Positions 1 to 12,926 of a DNA stretch of 64,000 nucleotides are shown one piece after another. This DNA is from Halorubrum amylolyticum. Its GTDB lineage: Archaea > Halobacteriota > Halobacteria > Halobacteriales > Haloferacaceae. A program made the position numbers and the translations under genes. The DNA is taken from positions 372,001 through 436,000 of the forward strand of contig NZ_SDJP01000001.1 in the NCBI RefSeq assembly GCF_004114995.1, given 5' to 3'. How positions within the stretch are numbered: the first letter of the stretch is position 1; each line of letters starts with the position of its first letter. The notes beneath the pieces were generated by a model that saw only the letters and a list, made by a program, of their open reading frames with translations, made no database searches and was not told the origin of the DNA.

Positions 1-420
1 CGCTACGTCGACGGGAACCCGCTGGTCGACGGCCGCAGCGTCCGCGCCCGTCCGGCCGAGCTGTTGACGCACGCGGCCTCTTTCCGGTCCGCGGCGGCGG
101 CCCGCGGCGCGGTCCGCCCCGACACGGCCGAGACGCTTCGGTTCGTCGATCGAACCGACTTCGTCGACGACGGCGGCGACGCGGTCCTCGTGGTCGCACA
201 GCGGCTCACGGCGCCCGAGGTCCAGCTGCGGCTCGGCGGGATCAGCCGCACCGGGGACCGCGACCTCCGGGTCGCCGTCGACCAAGCGGGGGTCCGCGGT
301 GAGATCGAGACCGACAACCCGGTCGTCAAGACGCTCCTGTTGCGGCTCTCGGACGAGCGCGGCCCGCCGGAGCGGGTGATCGTCACCATCGGCGGCGAGC
401 GTGCCGGCATCACGGTGTGA
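1..420 (+). CDS. Hypothetical protein, 5' end outside window
   Basis: The open frame runs in from the left edge without a stop and ends at TGA 418-420. A TTG at 64 could be read as a start, but the codons before it already look like coding sequence, so the gene probably begins upstream of the window. The visible 139 residues are acidic and soluble-looking, with no membrane segment or catalytic motif that I recognise. The next gene (membrane protein at 499) follows on the same strand after about 80 bp, so the two may be co-transcribed. Function unknown. Confidence 0.6.
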   Translation, partial: RYVDGNPLVDGRSVRARPAELLTHAASFRSAAAARGAVRPDTAETLRFVDRTDFVDDGGDAVLVVAQRLTAPEVQLRLGGISRTGDRDLRVAVDQAGVRGEIETDNPVVKTLLLRLSDERGPPERVIVTIGGERAGITV

Positions 421-498
421 GCGCGGGCGGGGTCCGCGGGACTTCCGCCTCGACTCGGTCCCGCGATCGTTTTGTGGCCGCGACGCGTTCGGGCGACC

Positions 499-1083
499 AT
501 GTCACTCCGCAGTCGGCTTCTCGGATCGGTCCTCCTCGTCGCCGGTGTGGCCGCGCTCGGCCTCGCGGTCGTCGTCGCGCCCACGGTCGCCCCCGCGTCG
601 GCCGACGCGTCGCTCATCGCTCCCTCGCCGTTCTCTTGGGTCGCCGCACCGGCCCTCCTCGCGGTCGGATCGGTGCTGCTGGTCGCCGGCGGGAGCGCGC
701 TCGCGGGCGCCGGGCCCTCCGCGCGCGTGACTCTCCTCGCGCCCGGCGTGGGAGCGGTCGTCGCATTCGCCCTCGCCGCCGGAATCGTCACCGCGCCCGC
801 GGCGGCTCTAGCTGCGCTCACCGAGACGGAGGCGATCGCGACCGCGCTCGCCGGACCCCCGGGCACGATCGTGGCCGGCGCCGTCGCCGGGGCGGCGATC
901 GCGCCCGTAATCCGTGCTGCGACCACGGAGGACACGGTCACGCTGCTCGTCGCCGCGGCTCTGCTGCTCGCGTCGGTCGCGTCCGCGTCCGACGCTCCCC
1001 TCCCCCTCGCCGCCGGAGGGACCGCAGGCGCGCTCGCAGTTGGGACCCTCTGGGCGGTCGATCCGGAAACGTGGCGGCCGTGA
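499..1083 (+). CDS. Hypothetical multi-pass membrane protein
   Basis: A 194-residue, Ala/Val/Leu-rich protein with about five or six predicted membrane segments separated by very short loops. The ATG at 499 is preferred over an in-frame GTG at 472 because the hydrophobic N-terminal helix starts shortly after it and the extra residues are Arg-rich. No enzymatic motif is visible. It sits downstream of the partial hypothetical and converges with the SPFH-domain gene. Its function cannot be told from sequence. Confidence 0.65.
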   Translation: MSLRSRLLGSVLLVAGVAALGLAVVVAPTVAPASADASLIAPSPFSWVAAPALLAVGSVLLVAGGSALAGAGPSARVTLLAPGVGAVVAFALAAGIVTAPAAALAALTETEAIATALAGPPGTIVAGAVAGAAIAPVIRAATTEDTVTLLVAAALLLASVASASDAPLPLAAGGTAGALAVGTLWAVDPETWRP

Positions 1084-1152
1084 ACCGCCCGCCCTCGATC
1101 TCTCGGTCGCCCGCGACCAGTCGCCCGATCGCCCGCAACCAGTCGCCCGCGT

Positions 1153-2391
1153 TCAGTCGCCCGGTCGCTCGCTTTCGGTCTCAAGTTCGATGTCGCGGTC
1201 CGCCTCGCGCATTTCCCCCTCCTCCTCCTCTTGGCGGGCGAGATCGACGTCGCGGGCCGCGTCCGCGTCCCGGGTCTCGTCGGTCCGAAGGTCGCTGTCG
1301 GCCACCGTGTCGAGCTGTTCGAGCGCGCTCTCGATGTCCTCCAAGCCGAGGAGCTTCTCCGTCTCCTCGTCGAACTCCTTCCCCTCTAACCCCTCCATCT
1401 GCTGCACGTCGGAGCCGGAGAGCGCCTTGCCGTAGCGGCCGACGAGGCTGGTGAGTTCCTGCGGGAGGACGAACGTCGTCGATTCGCCCTTGCCGATCTC
1501 TTCGAGGGTCTCCATGCCGCGCTCGATGATGGCGCGCTCGCCCATCGATTCGGCGGAGCGCGCGCGGAGGACGGTCGAAATCGCGTCCCCCTGCGCTTCG
1601 AGGATCTGGCTCTGCTTTTCACCCTGCGCGCGGATGATGTTCGACTGCTTGTCACCCTCCGCCTGTTCGATCGCCGAGCGGCGTTCCCCCTGCGCTTCGA
1701 GGATCATCGCGCGGCGGCGGCGCTCCGCGCCCGTCTGTTGCTCCATCGCGCGCTGGACCTCCTGTGAGGGGCTCACCTCGCGGACCTCTACCGCCTCGAC
1801 GCGAATTCCCCACTCGTCGGTCGGCTCGTCCAACTCCTCGTTGATCCGGTCGTTGATCTGGTCGCGCCGGGAGAGTGTGTCGTCGAGCTCCATGTCGCCG
1901 AGAACGGCCCGGAGGGTCGTCTGTGCGAGGTTCGAGACGGCGTTCTTGTAGTCGTCCACTTCGAGAAACGCCTTCTTCGCGTCCATCACCTTGATGTAGA
2001 CGACCGCGTCCGCGGTCACCGGCGAGTTGTCCCGCGTGATCGCCGACTGGCTCGGCACGTCGATCGTCTGGGTCCGCATGTCGAACGCGTACGTGCGGGA
2101 GACGAACGGCGGAATCAGGTGGACGCCCGGTTCGAGGAGCTTCCGAAACTCGCCGAACACCGTGAGCGCCTCCTTGTCGTAGGCGTCGACGATCTCGACC
2201 GCGCTGACGACCGTGACCGCCGCCACCAACACCGCGAGCGCCCCGACTCCGTAGACGAGGCTCTGGCTGAGGAGGGCGAAGCCGACGAGGAGCGCGCCGG
2301 CGAGCGCCGTGTACTGCCAGACGGCGTCCGGGATCGACCCCGTCCCCTCCTCGATCTCGAAGGCGTCGTCGCGCGGACCTTGTGTTCCCAT
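1153..2391 (-). CDS. Stomatin/prohibitin-like SPFH-domain membrane protein
   Basis: 412 residues. Two adjacent hydrophobic segments (about 28-42 and 47-66) anchor the protein. An SPFH domain (about 70-230) follows, including the family-typical stretch FDMRTQTIDVPSQ. Next come a long charged coiled coil with repeated AQGE(R/K)xS units (about 228-275) and a very acidic tail of about 60 residues. Stomatin-like proteins oligomerise in membrane microdomains and are often partnered with an NfeD-like protein; none is seen here. A TATA-like box near 2414-2420 lies about 26 bp from the ATG, so the mRNA may be leaderless. Confidence 0.9.
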   Translation of the reverse strand: MGTQGPRDDAFEIEEGTGSIPDAVWQYTALAGALLVGFALLSQSLVYGVGALAVLVAAVTVVSAVEIVDAYDKEALTVFGEFRKLLEPGVHLIPPFVSRTYAFDMRTQTIDVPSQSAITRDNSPVTADAVVYIKVMDAKKAFLEVDDYKNAVSNLAQTTLRAVLGDMELDDTLSRRDQINDRINEELDEPTDEWGIRVEAVEVREVSPSQEVQRAMEQQTGAERRRRAMILEAQGERRSAIEQAEGDKQSNIIRAQGEKQSQILEAQGDAISTVLRARSAESMGERAIIERGMETLEEIGKGESTTFVLPQELTSLVGRYGKALSGSDVQQMEGLEGKEFDEETEKLLGLEDIESALEQLDTVADSDLRTDETRDADAARDVDLARQEEEEGEMREADRDIELETESERPGD

Positions 2392-2558
2392 AGCCTCAGT
2401 TACGGCCCGACGCTGTTAACGGTTGGCACGAGACGGCCGTCTTCGCCGGAATCACTCGGGGCGTCGTCTCCAAAATCGCTTGGGCGGCGCCTCCGAGATA
2501 CCGGAAACGCCCGCGACGGTCGGGCGGCTTTAAGCGCTCGGCGCGCGCATGGCGAGGT

Positions 2559-3863
2559 ATGCCAGCCGACGAGGACGACACCGATCACGAGTTCCACACG
2601 CGAAGCGTCCACGCGGGATCGGACCCGGACCCGGCGACCGGGGCCCGCGCCACGCCAATCTATCAGACGACCTCCTACGAGTTCGAGGACGCCGACCACG
2701 CCTCCCGGCTGTTCGCGTTAGAGGAGGCGGGCAACGTCTACTCGCGGATCATGAACCCGACGAACGCCGCCCTCGAAGAGCGGATCGCCTCCCTCGAAAA
2801 CGGCGTGGGCGCGGTCGCCACGTCCTCGGGGATGGCGTCGCTCGATCTGGCGACGTTCATGCTCGCGTCCGCGGGCGATAACATCGTCTCCTCGTCGGCG
2901 CTGTACGGCGGGACCTACACCTACCTCACGCACTCGGTCGAGCGCCGCGGGATCTCGACGCGGTTCGTCGATCCGCTCGACTACGAGGGGTACGCCGACG
3001 CGATCGACGAGGACACCGCCTACGTCCACATCGAGACCATCGGCAACCCGGCGCTCGTCACGCCCGACATCGAGCGGATCGCCGATATCGCCCACGACCG
3101 CGGCGTTCCGCTGTTCGTCGACAACACGTTCGCGACCCCCTACCTCTGCCGTCCGCTCGACCACGGCGCCGACCTGGTCTGGGAGTCGACGACGAAGTGG
3201 CTCACGGGCAACGGCACCACCGTCGGCGGCGTCCTCGTCGACGGCGGGTCGTTCCCGTGGAGCGAGTACGCCGAGAAGTACCCCGAGATCGCGCAGGACA
3301 ACCCCGCGTACCACGGGATCAACTACGTCGAGGCGTTCGGCGACGCCGCGTTCACGTTCGCCGCGGTCACCCGCGGGCTGCGCGACCTCGGCGACCAGCA
3401 GTCGCCGTTCGACGCGTGGAACACGCTCCAGCAGACCGAGTCGCTCCCGCTGCGGATGGATCGCCACTGCGAGAACGCCGGGATCGTCGCGGAGTACCTC
3501 GACGAGCACGAGGACGTGGCGTGGGTGAACTACCCCGGACTGGAGAGCCACGAGACCCACGAGGAGGCCAGCGAGTACTTAGAGGGCGGCTACGGCGGCA
3601 TGATCACCTTCGGGCTGGAGGGCGGCTACGAGGCCGCGAAAGGGACCGTCGAGAACGCGGACCTCGCCTCCCTGCTCGCGAACGTCGGCGACGCGAAGAC
3701 CCTCATCATCCATCCGGCGTCGACGACCCACCAGCAGTTGACCGAGGAGGAACAGGAGGCCGCCGGCGTCACCGGCGACATGGTGCGGCTCTCCGTCGGC
3801 ATCGAGGACCCCGCCGACATCGTCGCCGACCTCGAAGCGGCGATCGAGCGCGCGTCGGCGTAA
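2559..3863 (+). CDS. metY: O-acetylhomoserine sulfhydrylase (PLP-dependent)
   Basis: 434 residues of the Cys/Met-metabolism PLP family, full length for MetY. The Schiff-base lysine is K213 in the motif STTKWLTG. The cofactor-binding aspartate is in VDNTFATP (about 187-194), and YSRIMNPT near residue 61 supplies phosphate-binding residues. Family knowledge: it joins sulfide or methanethiol to O-acetylhomoserine to make homocysteine or methionine. No metX (homoserine acetyltransferase) lies next to it in this window. A TATA-like ctttaag lies about 28 bp before the ATG. Cystathionine gamma-synthase activity cannot be excluded from sequence, but the length and the GNGTTVGG loop favour MetY. Confidence 0.9.
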   Translation: MPADEDDTDHEFHTRSVHAGSDPDPATGARATPIYQTTSYEFEDADHASRLFALEEAGNVYSRIMNPTNAALEERIASLENGVGAVATSSGMASLDLATFMLASAGDNIVSSSALYGGTYTYLTHSVERRGISTRFVDPLDYEGYADAIDEDTAYVHIETIGNPALVTPDIERIADIAHDRGVPLFVDNTFATPYLCRPLDHGADLVWESTTKWLTGNGTTVGGVLVDGGSFPWSEYAEKYPEIAQDNPAYHGINYVEAFGDAAFTFAAVTRGLRDLGDQQSPFDAWNTLQQTESLPLRMDRHCENAGIVAEYLDEHEDVAWVNYPGLESHETHEEASEYLEGGYGGMITFGLEGGYEAAKGTVENADLASLLANVGDAKTLIIHPASTTHQQLTEEEQEAAGVTGDMVRLSVGIEDPADIVADLEAAIERASA

Positions 3864-3888
3864 CCGACCGCGAGGCGGCCGTCTCCTC

Positions 3889-4722
3889 TCATAAGTCGTC
3901 GTTGTCGAACTTCCAGAGCCCGACCAGCGGCGGCGCGATCGTCCAGAACACGAGCATCGACACCGCGGAGATCTGCTGATTGACGGTCTCACCGGAGAGC
4001 AGCTGATCGCCGAGGAACGCGTTGGACAGCAGCTCGACGCCGGTCGTCGGGTTCGCGACCCGCAGGAACACGCTGACCTGCTGTTGGGACACCGGCAGCG
4101 GGTCGACCAGCCCGCTCGCGGCGTCAAGGAACTGCCCGGTGACGGCGCCCCAGAGCAACACGAACAGGACGTAGATGGCGACGCCCCCGATCAGCGCGCG
4201 GCGCTGCGTCGCGGCGGCCGCCGAACATCCCACCGCGATCGCGACGAAGACGACGCCGAGGACCGCGGCGAAGACGGTGTACCCGAGGAACGCGCCGACG
4301 TTGAACGTCGCGATCTGCCCGACCTGAGAGAGCGCGAGCAACACGATCCCCGGCAGCAGGAAGCCGGTGACGACCGCGAGCGACAGCGCGGCGCCTCTCC
4401 CGATAACCTTCCCGAAGACCACGTCGGCCCGGGAGTGCGGCAGCGACAGGAGCAGCTTCAGCGAGCCCGACTCGCGCTCGCCGCTCACGGCGTTGTATCC
4501 GACGACGATCCCGACAAGCGGGACGAGCGTCGTCACGAGGAAGGGGCCGACGAAGAAGCGCAACAGCAGCTCGGTCGCGAACTGCTCGCCGCCCTGTCCG
4601 CCCGGTCTGACGACGACGGCGAACGCCGCGACGAGGAGCGAGAACAGCGCCACGAGCGCAAACATCCCGCGGGAGCGCGCGGCGTCTTGGAAGTCCTTCT
4701 CGGCGAGGGCGGCGAGGCTCAT
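3889..4722 (-). CDS. ABC-2 type transporter permease
   Basis: 277 residues with six predicted membrane helices. The cytosolic stretch YNAVSGERESGSLKLLLSLP is characteristic of the NosY/ABC-2 permease family. The start codon overlaps the stop of the upstream ATPase gene by 4 bp (ATGA), so the two are translationally coupled and form one exporter. The substrate is not evident from sequence. Confidence 0.9.
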   Translation of the reverse strand: MSLAALAEKDFQDAARSRGMFALVALFSLLVAAFAVVVRPGGQGGEQFATELLLRFFVGPFLVTTLVPLVGIVVGYNAVSGERESGSLKLLLSLPHSRADVVFGKVIGRGAALSLAVVTGFLLPGIVLLALSQVGQIATFNVGAFLGYTVFAAVLGVVFVAIAVGCSAAAATQRRALIGGVAIYVLFVLLWGAVTGQFLDAASGLVDPLPVSQQQVSVFLRVANPTTGVELLSNAFLGDQLLSGETVNQQISAVSMLVFWTIAPPLVGLWKFDNDDL

Positions 4723-5726
4723 CGGCTCACCTCCTCGGCGTCGGCGGTATCCTCCGCGTCGGCGTCGGCGGTCCCTTCTTCTCCCGCATCCTCGCCCGGC
4801 GCGGCGCCCTCGGTGTACGCCAAGAAGAGGTCTTCGAGCGACGCCTCGCGGGTGTGGAAGTCGGCGACTGCGACGCCGGCGTCCTCCAAGGCGCCGATGA
4901 CCCGCGTCTTCGCCCCGTTGACGCAGCTCACGACGAGCGTGTCGCCGGCGCGGTCGACGCGGCTCACCCCGTCGAGGTTGCGGACCGCGTCGACGCCCCC
5001 GTCGAGCGCGCCGTCCCCCTCGGCTGCGCCCCCGCCGATCGCGATCTCCAGCGTCTCTTCCCCGCCGACGGCCTCGCGGAGCCCCTCGACGGAGTCCTCG
5101 GCGACGAGTTCGCCCTCGCGTAAGATTCCGACGCGGTCGCAGACGGCCTCGACCTGTTCGAGGATGTGCGAGGAGAAGAAGACTGTCGCGCCGCGGTCGG
5201 CCTCGGTTCGGACGATCTCGCGCATCTCTTTCGCGCCCGCCGGGTCCAGCCCGGAGGAGGGTTCGTCGAGGATGAGCAGGTCGGGATCGCCCGCGAGCGC
5301 CATCGCGAGCGCGAGGCGCTGGCGCATCCCCTTCGAGTAGCCGCCGGCCTTGCGGTCGGCGTCGTCGAGGAGTCCCACGCGGTCGAGGAGGGTGTCGGGG
5401 CCGTCGTCGGCCTCCTTCGAGCGGACCGCGAATTCGACGTGTTTCCGCCCCGAGAGCCTGTCGTACACCGCGAACCCGTCGGGGAGCACGCCGGTCCGCT
5501 GGCGGATCGCCACTCCGTCGGCCGTGGCGTCCTGTCCGAGCACGCGCACCGTCCCGTCGGTCGGCCGGACCAAGTCGAGCACCATGTCGATGGTCGTCGA
5601 CTTGCCGGCTCCGTTCGGACCGAGGAAGCCGTACACCTCTCCCTCCTCGACGGTGAGATCGAGGTCACGAACGGCCGTGACGTCGGCGAACTCCTTCGTC
5701 ACGCCTCGCAGTTCGATGGCGGTCAT
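4719..5726 (-). CDS. ABC transporter ATP-binding protein
   Basis: 335 residues. Walker A GPNGAGKST is at about 36-44. The signature loop is GYSKGMRQRL (about 129-138), a common variant of LSGGQ. Walker B LLILDEP is at about 150-156, and the switch-histidine region is FFSSHI. The C-terminal ~110 residues form an acidic tail ending in a low-complexity Asp/Ala/Glu stretch. It forms one transcription unit with the overlapping ABC-2 permease. Sequence resembles the CcmA/NatA-like export ATPases; cargo unknown. Confidence 0.93.
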   Translation of the reverse strand: MTAIELRGVTKEFADVTAVRDLDLTVEEGEVYGFLGPNGAGKSTTIDMVLDLVRPTDGTVRVLGQDATADGVAIRQRTGVLPDGFAVYDRLSGRKHVEFAVRSKEADDGPDTLLDRVGLLDDADRKAGGYSKGMRQRLALAMALAGDPDLLILDEPSSGLDPAGAKEMREIVRTEADRGATVFFSSHILEQVEAVCDRVGILREGELVAEDSVEGLREAVGGEETLEIAIGGGAAEGDGALDGGVDAVRNLDGVSRVDRAGDTLVVSCVNGAKTRVIGALEDAGVAVADFHTREASLEDLFLAYTEGAAPGEDAGEEGTADADAEDTADAEEVSR

Positions 5727-5769
5727 ACCGCCCCGTTTCCGCGTCCTCAGATAAAGGGTTGCGGGTTCG

Positions 5770-9204
<3,435 letters not shown>

Positions 9205-9344
9205 TCACAGGGGAGCGTTCGACCCGTAAACGATCGGGTCGCGGTAGTCCGTCAGAAGGGGATTTCGGGACGCGGTAGTCTGTTGTGTGTTAGTTTGTGT
9301 CATACACCCGCACCTATAACCGGGCGGCCGCCGACTCCATCCTC

Positions 9345-11039
9345 ATGGCAAGCGATAAACAATCGGGCTCGCCCGGCGGACTGTACGCTCGACGCATCGG
9401 GACCCCGATGACCGACGACGAGGTGAACGGCTTCTGGCTGTTCGGGTTCGGCGTGCTGCTCGGACTGGCCGGAGTCGCCCTCTTTTTCCTCACGGAATCG
9501 GCGACGACCGCCCGCGGGATCGGATACGCGCTCGCGGCGCTGGCCCCGCCGTTCGTCATGCTCGGCGCGGTGATCCGCTTCCCGCTCCGGCGGGCAGGGA
9601 CGTACCTCGGGTACCTCGGAACGGCCGTCAGCGTCCTCGGGGTCGTCTGGTTCGTGAACATCTTCCCTGACGGCTGGTTCACCGCCTCCGGCGACCCGGC
9701 CGTGATCGCCGTGTACGGGCTCGGGCTCGGGCTCATCGGGCTCGCGGGGACGGTCGTTCCGCTCGTGACCGACCCGGTTCGCGAGGACTACGAGCGAATG
9801 CAGAGCGAGGCGGCGGCCGCGGCCGCCGAGCGCGAGGAGACGAGCGCGGAGCTGGAGGCGACCCGGGAGGAGTTGGCGGCGACCGAGTCGGAGCTGAAAG
9901 CGACCGAGTCGGAGCTCGCGGCGGCCACCGAGGAGCTGTCGGAAGCGTCATCGGCGCTCGACGCGGTCCGCGCGGAGACCGCGGCGCTGCGTGAGAGCAA
10001 GGCGCGGTTCGAGCTGTTCGAGGACGCCGCCGGCAAGCCGCGCTGGCGGCTCCGCCACCGCAACGGCAACGTCATCGCGACCGCCGGACAGGGGTACAGC
10101 AGCCGCGGCAAGGCCCAGAAGGGGCTCCACAGCGTCAGGCGGAACGCGCTCGGCGCCGGGCTACTCCGGATCGAGACCCCGGTCGCGGAGGCCGAGGCGG
10201 TCGCCGACGACGACGGGGCCGAGCCCGCGGACGCCGCGGACCCAGACGTGGCCGTCCCGAGCGACGACGAGGAGATCGCGAGCAAGGCGACCTTCGAGCT
10301 GTTCGAGGACGCGGGCGGGGAGTGGCGCTGGCGGCTCCGCCACGACAACGGGAACGTCATCTCGGACTCCGGCGAGGGGTACGCCTCCAAGTCGAACGCG
10401 AAGCGCGCGCTCGGCCGGGTCCGCGAGCACGTCGCCGCCGCGGACTACCTCCGGGTCGACCCGACCGCCTTCGAGGTGTTCCGCGACGCGGGCGGCGAGT
10501 GGCGCTGGCGGCTCATCCACGAGAACGGAAACGTGCTCGCCGACTCCGGCGAGGGGTACTCCTCCCGGTCGAAGGCCCGGCAGGGACTCGACAGCGTGCG
10601 GTCGAACGCCGCCGATGCGGCCCTCGAAGCGGACGGCGAGGAGGACGGCAAAGAAGGCGACGGCGGGACCCCCAACGCGACCTTCGAGCTGTACGAGGAC
10701 GCGGCCGAGGAGTACCGCTGGCGGCTCCGCCACCGCAACGGGAACATCATCGCCGACTCCGGCGAGGGGTACGCCTCCGAGTCGGGCGCGCGGGACGCGA
10801 TCGATCGCGTCCGCGAGTACGCGCCCGGCGCCGACGTGTTGGAGGTCGGCACCGCCGCCTTCGAGATCTACGAGGACGCGGGCGGGGAGTGGCGCTGGCG
10901 GCTCCGCCACCGCAACGGGAACATCGTCGCCGACTCCGGGCAGGGGTACGCCTCCCGGTCGAACGCGGTCGAGGGAGTCACGTCGGTGAAGCGGAACGCC
11001 CCCGGCGCGGCGGCGGAGACGGTCGAGGCGGGACAGTAA
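9345..11039 (+). CDS. Membrane coiled-coil protein with five DUF1508 (YegP-like) repeats
   Basis: 564 residues from the ATG at 9345, with a TATA-like ctataac about 28 bp upstream; a GTG at 9297 is less likely. Four hydrophobic helices fill about residues 20-145. A heptad-rich coiled coil follows (about 155-222, repeats of TESELxA). Five repeats of about 48 residues follow, each with the pattern (F/Y)ExxxDxxxxxRWRLxHxNGNxIxxSGxGYxSxxxAxxxxxxV. Repeats start near nt 10009, 10291, 10471, 10681 and 10858. DUF1508 domains usually occur in one or two copies in small proteins; a membrane-anchored pentarepeat is uncommon. Function unknown. Confidence 0.85.
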   Translation: MASDKQSGSPGGLYARRIGTPMTDDEVNGFWLFGFGVLLGLAGVALFFLTESATTARGIGYALAALAPPFVMLGAVIRFPLRRAGTYLGYLGTAVSVLGVVWFVNIFPDGWFTASGDPAVIAVYGLGLGLIGLAGTVVPLVTDPVREDYERMQSEAAAAAAEREETSAELEATREELAATESELKATESELAAATEELSEASSALDAVRAETAALRESKARFELFEDAAGKPRWRLRHRNGNVIATAGQGYSSRGKAQKGLHSVRRNALGAGLLRIETPVAEAEAVADDDGAEPADAADPDVAVPSDDEEIASKATFELFEDAGGEWRWRLRHDNGNVISDSGEGYASKSNAKRALGRVREHVAAADYLRVDPTAFEVFRDAGGEWRWRLIHENGNVLADSGEGYSSRSKARQGLDSVRSNAADAALEADGEEDGKEGDGGTPNATFELYEDAAEEYRWRLRHRNGNIIADSGEGYASESGARDAIDRVREYAPGADVLEVGTAAFEIYEDAGGEWRWRLRHRNGNIVADSGQGYASRSNAVEGVTSVKRNAPGAAAETVEAGQ

Positions 11040-11098
11040 GACGGGGCGGTCGACTCGGCCGAGTAGGTCGGCGGAGAGCGGCGGTCGGTGAGGAAGCG

Positions 11099-11108
11099 GA
11101 TTTTTTCC
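11099..11108 (+). terminator. T-rich terminator candidate
   Basis: A run of six T residues about 60 bp after the stop of the DUF1508-repeat gene, in an otherwise GC-rich region. Archaeal intrinsic termination needs mainly such a U-tract. The end of the convergent glutaredoxin gene follows immediately. Confidence 0.4.
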
Positions 11109-11110
11109 GG

Positions 11111-11383
11111 TCAGGCCGCCGCTAGGAGCTTCAGCCGCAGCTCGCGCTCGTCGACCTCGTACTTGAACGCGGGGTGGCCGTCGACGAGCACGTAAGGGAC
11201 GCGCTCGCCGTACGCCTCGGCCAGCTCGGGGTCCTCGTCGACGTCGACCATGTCGAGGTCGATCGCCACGTCGAGGCCTGCGGCGACCCCCTCGATGGTC
11301 TCGCGGGCCGCGACGCACAGCGAACAGTCCTCGCGGGTGTACACCGTGACGGGGACGGTCCCCGAGGCGTCCGTCTCGCTCAT
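11111..11383 (-). CDS. Glutaredoxin-like thiol-disulfide protein
   Basis: 90 residues, thioredoxin fold. Redox motif EDCSLC gives a CxxC pair at C20/C23, and a cis-proline is visible in ERVPYVLVDG. Length and lack of a signal peptide suggest a cytosolic reductant or a thioredoxin-like partner. The family is DUF836/glutaredoxin-related. Its upstream region contains the tail of dispersed repeat copy A, which is transcribed, if at all, toward this gene. Confidence 0.88.
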   Translation of the reverse strand: MSETDASGTVPVTVYTREDCSLCVAARETIEGVAAGLDVAIDLDMVDVDEDPELAEAYGERVPYVLVDGHPAFKYEVDERELRLKLLAAA

Positions 11384-11449
11384 ACGTGGCGGTTGGGCCG
11401 GTGGCGCCGAGTCGCTTTCGATCGGTCGGGTACTCGGAGGTTGCTTGCG

Positions 11450-11782
11450 CGGTGAACGCCTCCAAAGCCCCAGTCGCTCGGCTATACGTGACTGACGACG
11501 GATCGGCGGTGAACGCCTCCAAAGCCCCAGTCGCGAGGACTCGGTGCGCTCGCTGCGCTCCTCGGTCGCTCACTCTGTTCGCTCCCTGCGGTGCTTCCGT
11601 CGCGCGCCGTCGTCCTCGTGACTGCCCCTTTGAGTCCCGCCCCGCACAGCGCCCGCACCTCACGCCTCCCCAGCCTCGTCAGTCGCCCTCCGCGTTGCTC
11701 CGGGCAACTGACTCCCTCGCACGCGCTCCTCGTGGCCTATCGGCCACTCGGAGGCGCGCGCCACCGCACGTCGGTGTGTAAG
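11450..11782 (-). repeat. Dispersed structured repeat, copy A (with two 57-bp tail units)
   Basis: Non-coding element read on the minus strand. 5' block GCGGTGGCGCGCGCC is followed by a hairpin with GTGGCC/GGCCAC arms (11732-11747). Next is an 11-bp stem (11678-11688 with 11702-11712, one G-T wobble), then the block GAGGCTGGGGAGGCGTGAGG. GGGACTCAAAGGGGCAG precedes a long stem (11528-11540 with 11612-11624). The tail CTGGGGCTTTGGAGGCG occurs twice, exactly 57 bp apart (starts mirrored at 11451 and 11508). A TTACACA sequence sits 12 bp before the 5' block. It lies between mdh and the glutaredoxin gene, both minus strand. Long open frames across it are incidental. Confidence 0.8.
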
Positions 11783-11883
11783 TAGACACTCGTCACTGCC
11801 ACAGAGTTCGACCGGCGTCACGGAAAAATCGGGGTGTTGAGATCGCGTCGCCGTCGGCGACCGGAGAGAGCCGAGCCGGCCGT

Positions 11884-12798
11884 CTACGCGATCTTCTCGT
11901 ACTGCTCGGAGAGCTTCTCGGCGGCCTCGTCGAGCAGCTCCGACTCGTACTCGTCGAGGTCCCACTCGACGACCTCCTCGACGCCGTTCGAGCCGAGCTT
12001 CGCGGGGACGCCGAGCGCGGTGTCCTCGTAGCCGAACTCGCCGTCGAGCACGACCGAACAGGGGAGCACCTCGCCGGTGTCGTTTAAGATTGCCTCGACG
12101 GTGTGCGCGACGCCGGTCGCGGGCCCCCACTGCGTGGCGCCCTTCCGGCTGATCACGTCCATCGCGGACTCCTGGAGGTCTTCGAGGATCTCCTCCTTCT
12201 CGTCGGCGTCGAAGCTCGGGTCGCGGCCGTTCACGCGCACCTTCGAGAAGGCGGGCGCCTGCGCGTCGCCGTGCTCGCCGAGGATCGTCGCCTCGACGTT
12301 CTTCACGGGGGCGTCGAAGCGCTGAGAGAGGACGTAGCGGAAGCGCGCGGAGTCGAGCCGCCCGCCGAACCCGACCACCTTGTGGCGGTCGCGGTCGCCC
12401 GCCTCGTACAGGTGGCGGTTGAGCAGGTCCACCGGGTTGGAGGTGGTGACCGTGACGAAGTCGTCGTTGTGCTCGGCGATGGAGGAGCCGATGTCCTCCA
12501 TGATCGGGGCGTTGTCGCCCGCCAGATCGATCCGGGTCTGGCCCTCCTTGCGCGGGATGCCGGCCGTGATCACGACCACGTCCGAGCCGGCGGTGTCCTC
12601 GTACTCGCCCTGCCGGACGGTCGTGTTCGAGTCGTAGGCGACGCCGTGATTGGTGTCGGCCGCCTGTCCGATCGTCGTCTCGCGCTGGTCCGGGATGTCG
12701 ACGAAGACGAGCTCGTCGACCACGTCCCGCAGCGCGAGGTTGTACCCGGCCGCGGCACCGACGGTCCCCGCCGCACCGATGACGCTCACTTTTGTCAT
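11884..12798 (-). CDS. mdh: Malate dehydrogenase (LDH-like family)
   Basis: 304 residues. Rossmann motif GAAGTVG at 8-14. Substrate-loop [10 protein letters not shown] has Arg at the position that selects oxaloacetate/malate rather than lactate. Catalytic His is in GEHGDAQ and another substrate Arg in [10 protein letters not shown]. It interconverts malate and oxaloacetate with NAD(P) in the TCA cycle and belongs to the halophilic tetrameric type. A TATA-like gtttact lies about 28 bp upstream of the ATG, consistent with a leaderless mRNA. Confidence 0.95.
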   Translation of the reverse strand: MTKVSVIGAAGTVGAAAGYNLALRDVVDELVFVDIPDQRETTIGQAADTNHGVAYDSNTTVRQGEYEDTAGSDVVVITAGIPRKEGQTRIDLAGDNAPIMEDIGSSIAEHNDDFVTVTTSNPVDLLNRHLYEAGDRDRHKVVGFGGRLDSARFRYVLSQRFDAPVKNVEATILGEHGDAQAPAFSKVRVNGRDPSFDADEKEEILEDLQESAMDVISRKGATQWGPATGVAHTVEAILNDTGEVLPCSVVLDGEFGYEDTALGVPAKLGSNGVEEVVEWDLDEYESELLDEAAEKLSEQYEKIA

Positions 12799-12926
12799 AC
12801 CGTGAACTCGGGGTCGGGCGGCGAGTAAACGTTTCGGAACCTCACAAACGTCCGTGCGATTTTCCGCGTCGATCCCGCCGGGCCGTCGCGAAAACCCTAA
12901 CTCCCGCGGCCGCGCACGCTCACCCA

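Noticed and set aside
11386..11785. Protein ORFs inside the dispersed repeats (for example 11386-11781, 46182-46433, 57576-57809 and 63556-63885)
   Set aside because: Their frames differ between copies, composition is atypical, and conservation follows hairpins rather than codons.
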